A DNA stretch of 64,000 nucleotides from Fennellomyces sp. T-0311 (lineage: Eukaryota; Mucoromycota; Mucoromycetes; Mucorales; Lichtheimiaceae): the NCBI GenBank assembly GCA_025266875.1, contig JALLLT010000052.1, forward strand, positions 186,001 to 250,000, read 5' to 3'. Below the pieces are notes generated by a model. It saw nothing but the letters and a program-made list of their open reading frames with translations, made no database searches and had not been told where the DNA came from. Positions 24,201 to 36,385 of this stretch are shown in pieces. Within the stretch, counting starts at the first letter, position 1; each line of letters opens with the position of its first letter. The position numbers and the translations under genes were made by a program.

Positions 24201-25540
24201 GGTCGAGGGATTTCTGGATATTGCCCAGTTCGTAAGGTCGAATGTAAGTGTACGATATTTCGTACTTGGCTTCCTTGTACGCGGTCTTGACCTTGGTCAT
24301 ACCCTTACGCATCTTCTCGGCCGTCTCGTCCACAACTTCGCCAGGCACCATTTCGGACTCCGGATCAAGAAAAAACTGCTTGGTGATCATATCCAACATT
24401 TCCTTACTGCTTTTGGATGTCTCCTTTAGCGCACGCCCTATTAGATGTAACCGATAAATCAACAGCTGATAAAAATAATAAAGGGAGTGGATAACTCACC
24501 AAGACCTTCCACGGCCGTTTCTGGCCAAACACATAAATTCACTAGCTGAGAAATAGCAGCGCCGCACAATAACGGCAGACCAATTTGCAGCGGCAAGTCT
24601 TTTGGTAGCACAGTCTGTCCCATACCTGGAATTGTGCTAAAGTTGAAAATAAACATAATCATGGCTTGCAGCGAAAAGAAAAAGAATCGTGGATAGAACT
24701 GGCGGAGCATCTGTGCTGAAAATATGCCGAGAAACAAGAATAAAGCGTTGATGATAGCGCCATATTGGATGGTATCTGGATGTCTGACATTGTACGCTAC
24801 CGAGCATGCCAGGCCAGCGAAACAAAAGCCCATGCCACAGCAGATACCGAGAGCCGAAGTAAGGGTAGAGTCGAATTGTGCGCCCATGGTTCGCCCAGGA
24901 TGGTTAAAGAGCATGCCTGCTGTGGTCATAGAAGCCGACGTTCCGAGGGCCTGCGCGACTGGGTTGATCAAACTGAACAGAGTTGAAATGAAATAAGCCA
25001 AGGTGCATTTGAGAACACGACGAACAATTCGAGTGGGAAAACGACGATGCAAAAAGTTAATGGCCCGTTCCTTCCGGGATCGTGGTTGGTCGTCAAGTGT
25101 CGTAACTGAAGCTGCAGTAGAATAAACGCGACCAATATATTCGAGTTTGGGCCGGAACTGCACGCGAGGCTTTTCATCGTTGGGCGGTCCCTGGTTGTTA
25201 CCGTTGTTGTTGCTAGGTACCTCTGTTTTGTGGTCGTCGTCTTCGAGACTTGAAATACTCGGTTCGATAGTAAATATCCTGGGTCCGGGTAGTTGTTGTG
25301 GCCGAGCATCTTGCGATGCATCGTCCCCTACAGACAGATCAAAGTACCTGATTCGCCCATTGCAATTAGTAAACTTTTCGCCTGAATCTCCTTGAAAGTT
25401 GGTCTTTACCCTTGACGCTTTTCCATTGGCGTGGGAGAATCCTCGTCAGAATTGTTTTGGTTGGAATACTGCTTATTATCTGTTGAAGAGCGCCTTCCAA
25501 ACTGGTACGAGGCCCAATTGTGGCCTCGTGGCCCTGTCAT
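21239..25540 (-). CDS. ArAE/BRE4-like multipass membrane protein
   Basis: Nine exons on the minus strand: 25410-25540, 24500-25347, 23145-24437, 22583-23093, 22391-22518, 22202-22334, 22092-22145, 21653-22037 and 21239-21481, all in phase, giving 1241 aa. The start ATG at 25540 is followed by a hydrophilic Asn/Gln/Ser-rich N-terminus. A first hydrophobic block (from about residue 110, RVLKCTLAYFISTLFSLINP) corresponds to the fungal ArAE_2 N-terminal six-helix region. A long cytosolic linker follows, with Ser/Arg repeats (GSRAGSRAGSRR) and acidic tracts. A second block (RGQWACMTIIAIMNPTSGGT ... WKRTATVVVGILVAVSLNWVIWP) is the FUSC/ArAE-type C-terminal membrane domain, then a soluble DUF2421-like tail. 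Yeast Bre4 has this architecture. Substrate unknown; an export or organelle transport role is inferred from the family. Confidence 0.85.
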
Positions 25541-26694
25541 ACGCTTCAATTGAGATGATTAAGAGAGAGTGTAAAAGAGACGTTACAAGATCATCTTGAT
25601 GGTTGAACCCTTTTTTTCTTCGATGAAACAAAAAGCGGGGTCGGGATCGAATTGTTTCATCACCGTTAAATCAATATTACTAAAGGGCCATCGCCCGCTT
25701 AGCAATATATCCGTTCGCCTCTCACGTCAAAATTTTTTTGCTCATAAAAAAAATACGAGTAGACCCAATTTGGGATTCAAGTGGCACGAGAACATAATCG
25801 TTCCCATTTCCGCATGCTAATAACATGCAGCACAAGCGGGCGTTGCATCTTGCAGCACCGCAGCAAAAAAAAAAGCTCCTGGATTGCGATAGTAATAAGA
25901 GAGGAAAAGAAGACTTTTTTTTTTTAAAAAAAAAAAAAAGAAGGTTGAGGGCGCTGTATCACAATATGAGATGTATGTTGCATATCATCTGGTCACTGCA
26001 CTGGCAGGCTTTTTGTTGTTTGTTGAAGCGGCCGATAGATCTTTATGGTAAGCACACGATGATAAGGATCATCGCAGCACATAAACATGTCACACACACG
26101 CGGCGGATTGAGAACAATCGATAGTCAGGGCTGAAATGTCCTTCGCAGAGGCGTGTCTGTGTGTGTGTGACAATGCGGCGATCGGCAGGGACAATATGAA
26201 GACGCTTACCTTTGTGGGAAATGCACGGTGGCAGATAGAGTATCGGTCCTCATGGAGGCTATGCTATATGCGGCCCACGGATAGGGAGAAGCAAGACCAA
26301 GGGGTGTGGGGGGAATGCAGCTCCCCCCAGGCTTGGGGAGGCCGATGTGTTGGACCTATTAATATAAATTATTCGACACCAACCCGCACAAATAAAGTAA
26401 CTCTATTGTTATACGACTGTTGATCTGTGCTGAGAACAACAACAACAACAATGCAACTTGTTAAAAAAAAAGTGTGTGCGCTAGTCGACTGACGAAAATG
26501 AGCGCACTGTAAGTTCCATATGTGGGCGTCCCCGACGCACAGCTACTTGCTGCTAGTTTCTTGTCACATTACAGTCCAATTATCATGCTTGTCTGTTCTG
26601 ATGAACAATTATTTAAGCAAGCCTTTTGCTTGCAGCTTTTCTCTCTCTCCCTCACCACATCTTTTTTCCTTTTTTTTTCTATTTTTAATATATA
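25541..26694. promoter_or_regulatory. divergent promoter region between the BRE4-like and PUF genes
   Basis: 1.15 kb between two divergently transcribed genes, with A-rich runs (25863-25940), an AAC-repeat run near 26430-26450 and a pyrimidine-rich leader (26636-26690) immediately before the PUF start. Short frames here are not supported as genes. Confidence 0.45.
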
Positions 26695-28870
26695 ATGTTG
26701 ACACCAGCTACAGACGAGAGCATTTTGACAATGACCAGCAAGTGGCAGCAGCACGTATCTGTCATCAATGATAATGACATGCCATTGTTTCCTCTGCCTC
26801 CTGCATCCTCTTCTTTGAAATCCAAACGATCCTTTGGGTCCAGCTCCTTGGATGAGCTAGATTACTTTGGACGCCTCACAACACGTCTTCCGACGCCACC
26901 CTCTGCGTTCCCAGGCAACGTTGCCGACCTCGGATCGTCGGGTACACCGTCTCCCAAGGAAGAAGGCTACGACTTGAAAAGCGGCTCGCTCGATTATTTC
27001 GACCCGTTCTATTCGCCACTCATTGGCAAGGTAAATTTTCTGAGCACAATATTAGCTCCCTTATTAACACACATATATTAGGACACAACACCTAACAAAT
27101 ACTGGCGCGACGAGACTTACGACTACCGACAGCTTATGGTGTCTGTGTTCAACGAAGAGGAAAGGCCGGCCGTTTCCTCCAACCTGAATCGCGCAATCTC
27201 CTCACTGCTCTCGCTCACCATGCCAACAATGTCAGCAATGCCAAACGACAGCCTGCGACATCATCTCAGCAGCGCCATTGACGTGATTCACAATCTTGTC
27301 AAGTCACTTGAAAGCACACAAGCGGAATTTGATAAGGTTTGTGCTGTGCACATGGACATGTTTGGACATTTGTCATACTTACCAATTTCCGATCCAGAAA
27401 TGCCACCAGATGTGGAGCCTGCAGTCCTGCCTTTCATCCAAGGAACGTGAAATCCAAAATATCAAACAGCAAATGGCCGTTGTCACCCAACTTTGCGATG
27501 CGCAGGCGGCTCAGCTTCATCAGCAACATAAAAAGAAGGACGACAAGATGATCTGTGATCAGTCATCACTGCGGCAAACAAAGTAAGTTTGTTCTTGTTC
27601 CGGAAAACAATGAAAAAATATTAAGTATCTTTGAGCAGATCTTTGCGTAACCTCCAAGACAGCAAGCAGCCTGCTGCAGAAAAACCTAACGCCCGACGAC
27701 GCGCATCTGCCGAGGTAATGTGTGCACTACCAAAAGTCATGCACTATAAATATTAAGTAATGTTTTGTATACTAGAAGCAAAGTCGTGCACAGCCCTCGC
27801 AGAATGCAGAGTACCGGCGAAAACTTGACAAGAATGCACTGGTTGACTGGGACGCCATGATCGACAAGATCATCCAACGAGGAGACCAACAGGCGTCCCT
27901 CTTTCTGCAACAAAAACTCAAGGCTGCCACCGAAGAACAAAAGCATGCAATCTTTGAATCCATTTTACCTCAGGCATACCCGTTGATGACCAGTCGATTC
28001 GGCAACTTTCTCGTCCAACGCCTGTTCGAAGTGGGCACCTCCGAGCAAATTGCTGCGTTGATCGCAAAAATGCAAGGCCGCATCGTTTCAATGACTTGTC
28101 AGCCATTCGGTTGCCATGTTCTGCAAAAGGCATTTGACTGCTGTCCCGACGAATCAACACGAATTGCCATGGTCCGCGAACTGTTCGAAAATATTGGCGA
28201 GACCATCACTCACAAACACGCATGCCACATTTGGCAAAAAGTGTTTGAGATGCAGTGGGAGCAACAGCCGCCCCCTGTCATGGATCATGTCAACCAAGCC
28301 TTGAAAGGCCGATGGACGCAGGTCGCTCTCGATGAAACCGGCAGTCTGGTCATTCAACACATCTTTGAAAATGTCAGCCAAGTTGACAAACGCCCAGTAC
28401 TCGATGAAGTCCTTGATAATATCATGGTGATCGCCAGGGGTCAGTGGGGTAACTGGGTCGTGCAGCATATTCTGGAACAGGCTCAAGACAGTCGCGACCG
28501 CGAACACGCTTTTCGGGTGGTTCTGGAACACGCCGCAGCCCTCAGTATGGATCAGTTCGCATCAAAGGTCGTTGAAAAGGCCCTGCGAACAGGTGGCCCC
28601 GTGTTCCTCGAACAGTTTATGAACAAAATTATGCTCAAGCACCAACAGCGACGCGAACCACTCATCGATATGGCGTCGGACCAGTATGGTAATTATGTCG
28701 TCCAATGGCTTATCAATCACTGTGGTCCCGAGCATCAGGTCAAGATGTGTCGACTGATTAAACGCCATATGGTCTCGCTCCGTGGTTCCAAATATGGTCA
28801 ACGCGTAGCCTTCTTGGTCGAAAAGGTGCTACGCTCGCAAGAAATCACAACGTATCCCGGTCAATCTTAA
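26695..28870 (+). CDS. Pumilio/PUF-family RNA-binding protein
   Basis: Five exons, 26695-27030, 27082-27336, 27425-27582, 27639-27714 and 27776-28870, in phase, encode 639 aa. The N-terminal ~275 residues are low-complexity with LPTPPSAFPG and a coiled-coil-like Gln/Lys-rich stretch (KEREIQNIKQQM). Residues about 290-630 form the PUM homology domain; repeat cores visible in order are FGNFLVQRLFE, FGCHVLQKAFD, ACHIWQKVFE, GSLVIQHIFE, WGNWVVQHILE, FASKVVEKAL, YGNYVVQWLI and YGQRVAFLVEKVL, that is eight helical repeats. Such proteins bind 3'UTRs sequence-specifically and repress or localise mRNAs. No RRM is visible, unlike yeast Jsn1/Puf2. The His/Trp in repeat 3 and Ser/Leu in repeat 4 depart from the canonical N-Y/F-x-x-Q base-reading residues. 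Confidence 0.92.
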
Positions 28871-31481
28871 AAACGAATGAAGGGCTTGCCCTGACTTCTC
28901 ATCCCTTTTTTTCATATTATGACAACACAGCATATTCTTCCTTTATGTAACATAGCGAGAGAGGAGGAGTTATTCCTTTTGTTTTTTTAAAAGCTTTTTC
29001 CCCAAAAAACCCCTTACCCCCCTTTCATAGTATCTTGTCCGTTATTTAAGCCAAGCATAAGAGATCATGTGTACATGATTGATTGATCGATCTACAATTA
29101 AAAACAGTGCGTCATTTTGAAAATGTAAATGCTAATGATTGACATCTACTATTGTATACAAAGACGTTGTGTAATGCTTCTTATCTTAAAAGTTTTTTGT
29201 CTATATCTGATCATGCTTGATACTCCTTTTTAACGCTTTGATGCGGGGGAGATCACGATCGTCCTCCAGCTCTTAAATGGTCCTGCCGTACTTTTGTTAG
29301 GGGAATCACCAATGGCTTTTTTTTTTACCAATTCCATCCGAGGTATATGTTGGCTCACCCAAAACAGACACATGGACGTTTTAGGGTACATCCCTAGTAA
29401 AAGTTTCTTTTTTTTTTGAAAACATAGTATCGCCAATTCAGAGTCACAGTGGTTAGACAATATTCCCAACGCGAATCGTGATGACCACGCGTCTATGTCG
29501 ATTTAAAGTACTCCACCGCAAGTTCTCACGAGCATACACGAAGTCGGAATACTTTGCGGGAGCTGCCAACCTCTACAAAATGCCAGATAGTGCAGTAGCG
29601 ATGCCTAATACATTACCCAGGCATACGATGTACGGACGTGTGTGACAAACAGCCCTCAATTGTTGCATGAACGATGCTTGTATGCACCTCGATCTTTTTT
29701 TGCACAAATAACGTTAGCCTACACGAATCGCGACAATTTGGAATGTACTTCAATATAATTCTTAGATTCTTAATCCTCTGATACAATGCGCTTGTTTATT
29801 TGATAGCATATTCCCATTTATCTGCGCATTCAACCAACCAAGGATACACTTTATAGGAGTAAAAATCATTGCTTTGCGATGCATTTCGTTAGCATATAAG
29901 CATAGACAGGTTTTTTTTTCATCTCAAGACCACATAATGAATAGCAGCTGATTCCCATGGGAAAGGACGCTAGGAGAAATAATGTAGCTGCAGATAAAAC
30001 CAAAAAAAAGTTGCCTGCATAATCAATCAGCTTGAACTTTGTCCTCGTTGGATAATCAATTATTTCGTTTGGTGCCACTCTTTGGCTACCTGGTATAAAG
30101 TTTTATCGCAAACACAACAAACGATCGATCTTACCTGATCCGCTATGCAACATAATTACCAACTGACGTAAAACTTTCGCAATATGCTGTAGCTTTGTGC
30201 TTTTACAATCAAGAGTCACGTACTCTTACGGAATGCTGCGCTTGGGGTGCAATTTATATCCATTTTGCGGTCATTTTGCATTTAATCTGTGTACGACTCA
30301 ATTGTCGATAGTAAAAACAGCTGGATCATACATGAAAAGTATAATCATCATGATGCCTCACCTAGACAAGATGATGCAGTCGTTTCCCCCGTATTACTCA
30401 TGGATAGCTTCACTTAATATTGTCGTAGTGACGATCACCCCAACAATCCTCTGTTTACGCGTATTTCAAAATCCCGCAGACGGCTCTGGTACACACTTTT
30501 ATCGATGAAGTCCGTCATACTGATACGTACACCACATGGTCATGCGACTTTGAAAGGGATCGTTATCCCTATGTACTCTATATCGTATGCTCACTTTTGT
30601 TTTTATGACCAACAACGAGACAATTATTACTTTACGTCATTATTGAATCAAAGTTTCATCACAACGCGTAAATTAAACTGCACAAGGTCAGTATATATGA
30701 TCAGGATACTGCATTTTATATCGCTGGTCAAACACGGATGAAAAAGTACTTCTTCTGTGTCAGACCAGTAAGCTTCCGTGTCAATCGTTTCAACTCAACT
30801 GTATATTCATAATTTCTCATTCGTTTCACATCTAATTCCCCGGTTTATGTGGTGCTCCGAGAGAGATTTTTTTGACTTGCCCATCACAATGATATACATA
30901 TCAATGCCATAAGTTACATAGTATCCGATCGTAGAATTTGATGTACGATCTCTATGAAATTCTTTTATAAGCCAATACTAATCATACACTCAGTTCTTCT
31001 TTTTCACTGCAATAAACTAAACTCATCTTAAGGATCATATGGTACATAAGGTAAGGTCAAGAAAGGAAGCTAATTCACTGACCCCAATGATATTACGCAG
31101 TGGCTGTTTGTCACGTAATTTGTACAACGATTCTGCATTAGGAAGCAGTCCCTTTTGGCCCCGCCGCATAGGATCTGTAACTGTATTCCGTTGGCTTCTT
31201 CAAAATCGCTGCATTCGGCTAATGCCAACTTACGTCCAGTTTTTTCATGCATGCACTTGCAAGGGTGTTTCCATTACCAATACCCCGCGCTTTTGCACTG
31301 CAGTTAATAATGGCTCTCCACTATTTATAATAAATAGGTGTAAATTAAAAATAGATTTAATATAGTACAGATGGTGTTGAACACGAAAAGAATGCTATGT
31401 AATTATACTGATACAAATAAATGCGCTTGTTGAATGCTTGATGAAAAAAATATGTCTTGTTATAAAATACATCTTTTTTCC
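28871..31481. other. gene-poor stretch containing an MFS relic
   Basis: The first ~300 bp is the likely 3'UTR of the PUF gene. Apart from the MFS fragment at 29890-30078 (minus) I see no coding signal; frames such as 31039-31365 lack motifs. Confidence 0.4.
29890..30078 (-). pseudogene. fragment of an MFS transporter gene
   Basis: The minus-strand frame includes KLIDYAGNFFLVLSAATLFLLA followed by FP, closely matching one transmembrane block of the transporter at 31482-34085 (there RIDYAGNFLVLAAATLFLLA). Neighbouring transporter segments are not found, so this is a relic of a partial tandem duplication rather than a gene. Confidence 0.55.
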
Positions 31482-34085
31482 TTAGTCGCGGCATGGGCGA
31501 ATAGGCGTATCATCTTCCACCTTGACAACGACTTGACCCTTTCCATTGGAATCACCAGGAATTGAACCATCAATGATTGTACCGTCGCTTTGATCAACCA
31601 CTTCATCCAAAGTTTCCGCCTTCTTTTCTTCCGGCTTGGGTGGGCTAGGTCTACGCAATGGATAATGTTTCACCAAAAGCGAAGACAAGAAACCTATTCC
31701 AATCCATCAATAAAAAAATCTTTGGATACTTTCAAAGTATATATATATCTACTTACCAATACCCGACATGATGATCAAAATGTGCCACACGAACCGCAAT
31801 CCATCAACATAAATACGAATAGTTGTTTCAAAGTATTCTTCAGGTAATCCTTCACGAATGTACTCGGGTGACTGGAAAATGAGTTGGGCATATTCCATAG
31901 GAATGGCTTGGGGTAAATCCTTTTGCAGCGATGAGTTGAGTACAGCTGATGCAATGGCAACACCAAGCGCGCCACCCAAAACACGCGAAAAGTTGTTGAG
32001 ACCCGTGACAACAGCTAAACTTGTTTGTGAGACATTGCTATAACGGTGGGGTGCAGGTATAACTTACCAACGTCACGTGGTTCAGCGGCGGCTTGAATTG
32101 CAATAATCGTGGATGAAAAAAGACAACCCATACCAGCACCACCAATAACTGTGATACCGTAAATCACTATAAAATTAATTGTTCAGTGCTAGCTCCGTCG
32201 AGCGCCTTCACCCTGCGTAAACTTACTCGACCAGCTAGTATCAACTTCGAATAAACTAATAAGACCAATACATAGAGTAAGGAGAGCCAAACCAATTGTG
32301 ATACTATAAAAAAGCACGACCTACTTAGCTATCCAGTTATTGCCTTATAGCAGCATATCACTTACATTGGTCGGTAGAATCCAATTTTGGAAATAGTGAT
32401 ACCGCTAATGGTTGAAATGACGCAAACAACCATTTGCATTGGAATCAAACGAATACCCGACCAGGTTGCCGAATCGCCACGCACAGCTTGGAAATAAATA
32501 GGGAGATAGTACAATGCAGCAAAGAACGTCAAGCCAAACATGAGGTTAACAACCAATATAGCAACGATCGATCGGTTCTTGAAAAGGCGTGGCGGCATCA
32601 ATGGTTCCTTGGCAAATTTAACTTCAACAACGACCAATGCTGCAACGAGAACACCCGTAAGAACAAATGGTGCCTGCAATGAATCCGTCAGTTCCCACGT
32701 GATGTGCATGCGTCTTTCCAAAAGCTTACAATGACAGCTGCGGACTTCCATGGGAATGTTTGACCACCAAAATTCATGGCTAAAAGGAACAAGGTAGCAG
32801 CAGCCAAAACCAAAAAGTTACCAGCATAATCAATACGCTTCAACTTTTCCTTCAGGTTTGACTTTTCCATTGGCAAATGCAGGAAAAAGAACAGAATGAC
32901 GGTAGCAACACCACCAATTGGCAAACTAAAAATTGGATGAGAATCAAACAAGTTTTCTTTTTTGTAATATGTATACTTACTTGATGTAAAAGTTCCATCG
33001 CCATGTCACGTAATCTGTCAAACTTCCCTATTGTTTTCACGGATTAGCGATCCAACCAAACATAAACAAGTGACTGAGTCAGTGCACTTACGCCAATCAA
33101 GGGTCCAAATACACTAGCCAAAGCAAACACTGCGTTGATAATACTATAAACCCACTCAGTACCTTTTTTCAATCGACAATGTGAAATATCTTTTACCCCT
33201 GGTAGCTTCCTCGCTTTTCCAATGGCACCAGATCGGATATAATGACGAAAACCTGTACAACGAGACGATGTTTTAGTTCTCCGAACCGACGGGCCGGATT
33301 TTATGTCACTTACCATCGAGAAAATCTATTACCATCAGAAAAAAAAAGTGAGTAAAAAGGATTGATCAGATGAGATACCGTGGGGATTCACTTACGCCTG
33401 CTGCGCCGATACCTTGGATTGCACGACAGACAATAAGCATGATCATGGACTGTTCAGCAAGTTTTGAGTCACTGTGTTACGTTTCCGTGAAAGATTTGTA
33501 ATACCTGAGCAGCACCACACAGGACCGATCCGACAAGAAAAACTGCAATGCCGAACATGAGGATGTATTTGCGTCCAAAAATATCGGAAAATTTCGAAAA
33601 CAACGGCTCTGTGATGATATATAAATTCAAACTGTCATCTTTTGATCTAAATAAAAAAAACTTACGAAATGCGTCTAATGTCAACACATAGCTATGCTTT
33701 ATGTGAGTTTTTTTTTGTTATGTATATAAACTACCAAAACCTAAAACTGTACCTATTGACAACCCAGGACGAAATAGCCATGGCTTCAAAATCGGATCCG
33801 ATTTTTGGTAACGAGGTAGCAACAATGGTGCTTTGTAAAGTCAATACACGTTGAAAAAGATCAAGATCAAACAATATGCATTTACTTGTCGAGAGCAGCC
33901 AAGAACAACGAAAGTTGAAGACTGAAAAACGTTAGAATGACAGCAATTCGTTTCTTTCGCGCAAGCTTCTTTTCATCGTCGATCTGTGCTTTTTCATTGG
34001 CTGTTGAAGCAGAATGAATGGATGCAGTTTCAGTAGCAATGCCTGGCGCAAGGCTGCTGCGCTGTTCTTCCGGTGTTGATCCCAT
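31482..34085 (-). CDS. MFS drug:H+ antiporter (DHA2-type, 14 TM), 15 exons
   Basis: Exons from the start: 33886-34085, 33753-33830, 33666-33691, 33505-33608, 33396-33449, 33314-33325, 33197-33252, 33092-33143, 32981-33027, 32730-32925, 32366-32673, 32227-32303, 32068-32166, 31757-32014 and 31482-31693, in phase, 592 aa. Residues 1-50 are hydrophilic. Then come LAALDNTIVATSLPKIGSDF, the MFS motif A (SKFSDIFGRKYIL), CRAIQGIGAAG, FGPLIG and TDYVTWRWNFYINLPIGG, all landmarks of fungal DHA2 multidrug/toxin exporters. The C-terminus ends with an acidic tail. The sixth exon is only 12 nt (IFSM). Likely plasma-membrane or vacuolar export; substrate cannot be told from sequence. Confidence 0.9.
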
Positions 34086-35966
34086 GTAACGTATTGAAGA
34101 AAAGAGAAAAAAAAAAAAAGAGCAGAAAGCGGTAACAAATCACAGAGACATCTATATATGAGAAAGGTTTTTTTTTACGATCGTTGATCCTCCGCTCAGT
34201 GTTTTTTTTTGTTCTCCAACGGGGTAACTAAGGCCCGAATTGAAGAGAAATATAATATAAAGCCATAGGATTCATTAAAGTGGTACATGCATGACATGTC
34301 CTTACATTAGCTCTTCTCAATTTTCTCGACGATTGAGCGATCAGGAAGGAACGAAATAGTCATGTTTGCAGGCGCGGATGTTCGGTTTTGGATCAAGAAA
34401 CCAGCATGGTAGCACAGACCGGGTAAACTCTAGTACATGTTTAGGTTTACCGTCCGTCCTGCCGGTGAAAAGGATCTGACTTCGGACTATATGTCCGCTC
34501 TTCATTGGGATGGATTTGCATGGGTTTACGGATGGGAAAAAAATTGCTGTGTATTCAATGATTGATATGACGCGAGACCACATCCAACAAACATTTCGAA
34601 AATAGCCATCCATTATGTCAGCCTCATTGACAGATTATCCGTTTGCTCGCAATGCATTCTGCTATATCACGTGGATATTGCCAAGCGACTTCTTGGCCTA
34701 TGAGCAACGGTGGTCCACTGTACTTTACGCCAGCAAGATTTGTTCAATAAGTAAACGCATATGAACTTCTTTAATATTATTATGCGAACATGAAAAAAAA
34801 ACGACCAGGAAACGAGAATTTAAAATGATACAGCTTCAACACACGCGTACATGGGAGGGTTGATCTTCTTTCTCTAGTACTCACACTTCATGCAAATATG
34901 TAAGGCACATCCTTTGTTGATCCATCTTTAACTTCTGAGCAATCAAATTCCCAGGCCCGGCAAAAATCAATACCATTTTCGGCTTCCCTTAATAGTGATG
35001 TCCTCTTCCACCAGTAGCCCGCTTGAAGCGTAAACAATGCAGCGTACATATTACTGTCGAACCTATAGCTCGGTTGCCGATTTGAAGTATCGCGCTATTC
35101 CACAAACGTACTTGTCTCACCTATCTGAACCATCACTCAATATGAACGATCATTACCACGTCTACGCTTGTTCGCAATTCTGGGCAAGATGAACAGCCAA
35201 AAAATCATTATACCACTATCACCCATTGCTTCGTGGTATATTATTACCATGTAGGCCTAGCCCCACCCCGCCCCTCACCGTGTCGTCGAAACGCCTCAAT
35301 GTGCCTGGTGGGGCAAAAAGCACTACAGGTCATAGGTTACACTATACTGTTTTAGAGAGTGATATCAGCAGGTGATGTCCTGGATTGATCGAGGTAGATT
35401 GGCTTTGACCGTGCTCATCTAGGTACGGGTGGCGATGAGGCCAAATAACATGAAAACTTGCGTCGATGCTTCGGAAGAAAGGTGAGCACTTCTGGAGCAT
35501 TATTGAAATGACCTGATTGGCAAAGGTCAGCATACGATTGAAGCTGTAGAGTTTGATTTCTATTGCATTAATGTACCGACTTCCATCCCGCTTTGCGATC
35601 CGTTTTGATCAGACTTGAATTTTGATGGACAATAGACTTAGGCTTTGATGGCATAAAGTTGGTTAAAAAAAAGTTTCGCGTTTCGAAACCTTTTGTCGGA
35701 AGCATGAATCATCTGAGCCTGATATCAACGTCATCGATTAATCTGTAAGCTGTTCCTGGAAGTTTATGTAACTTTGGATATGCAGGGCAAACTTTTTTCT
35801 CCGTGCTTGCTACATACATGACAGGATGGATGTCAAGGATGTCCACAGATCGGTACGATCAGAACAAAGCAAAAGATCCATCCCGTTCAAGCGATTCTAA
35901 AGACAAAACGCAGTCTAAACTGCAAATGAAAACCCTAACAGAAGCGTCACCGCTTTTATTTTTTGA
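34086..35966. other. intergenic, nothing recognised
   Basis: Upstream region of the MFS gene with poly-T/A runs near 34110 and 34170-34210 that may belong to its promoter or leader. No supported coding frame. Confidence 0.45.
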
Positions 35967-36262
35967 TCACTGTGATCTGCGAACATGATCCTTGGTATCT
36001 GAAACATGGAATTCCTTTGTGTAAACATCCAATGCGCTGAAATACTCGTGTATGTCTTTCTGGCTCAAAATGCCCAAGCTCTACCAAAAAAAAAGCATAG
36101 ATAACAGGGGTTCCATATTGTCAAAGCTCACGTTACCTTGATGTACACGGGCACCCATTCGTTGTTACGGTTGTCGTTAACCACCCAGACCTCATAATCA
36201 CAGAATGTAAAAAGCGAATTGGGGCAAAGTTTGCGAAAGGCAGTTAGTTCATGTGATACCAT
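35967..36262 (-). CDS. small two-exon hypothetical protein (79 aa)
   Basis: Exons 36137-36262 and 35967-36080, with a 56-nt GTAACG...GGTAG intron in phase 0. The protein begins MVSHELTAFRKLCPNSLF, has an aromatic-rich stretch (CDYEVWVVND) and ends VRRSQ. It is too short to stand out as a single frame but the splice is clean, the start and stop are in place, and the composition looks coding. It lies 123 bp downstream of the TPR/F-box/LRR gene on the same strand. No family recognised. Confidence 0.45.
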
Positions 36263-36385
36263 TATGGAACTTGTGATGACCATTCATATTGAATGTAACT
36301 GAAAATTTTAATAGGATTGACTACAGAATATAGGTTTCACAAATATTGTATGTACTATATTACATTTAGGAGAATCCTTCTTCCG

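Noticed and set aside
21626..25321. Plus-strand frames within the BRE4-like gene
   Set aside because: Antisense shadows of exons that join into one conserved protein on the minus strand.
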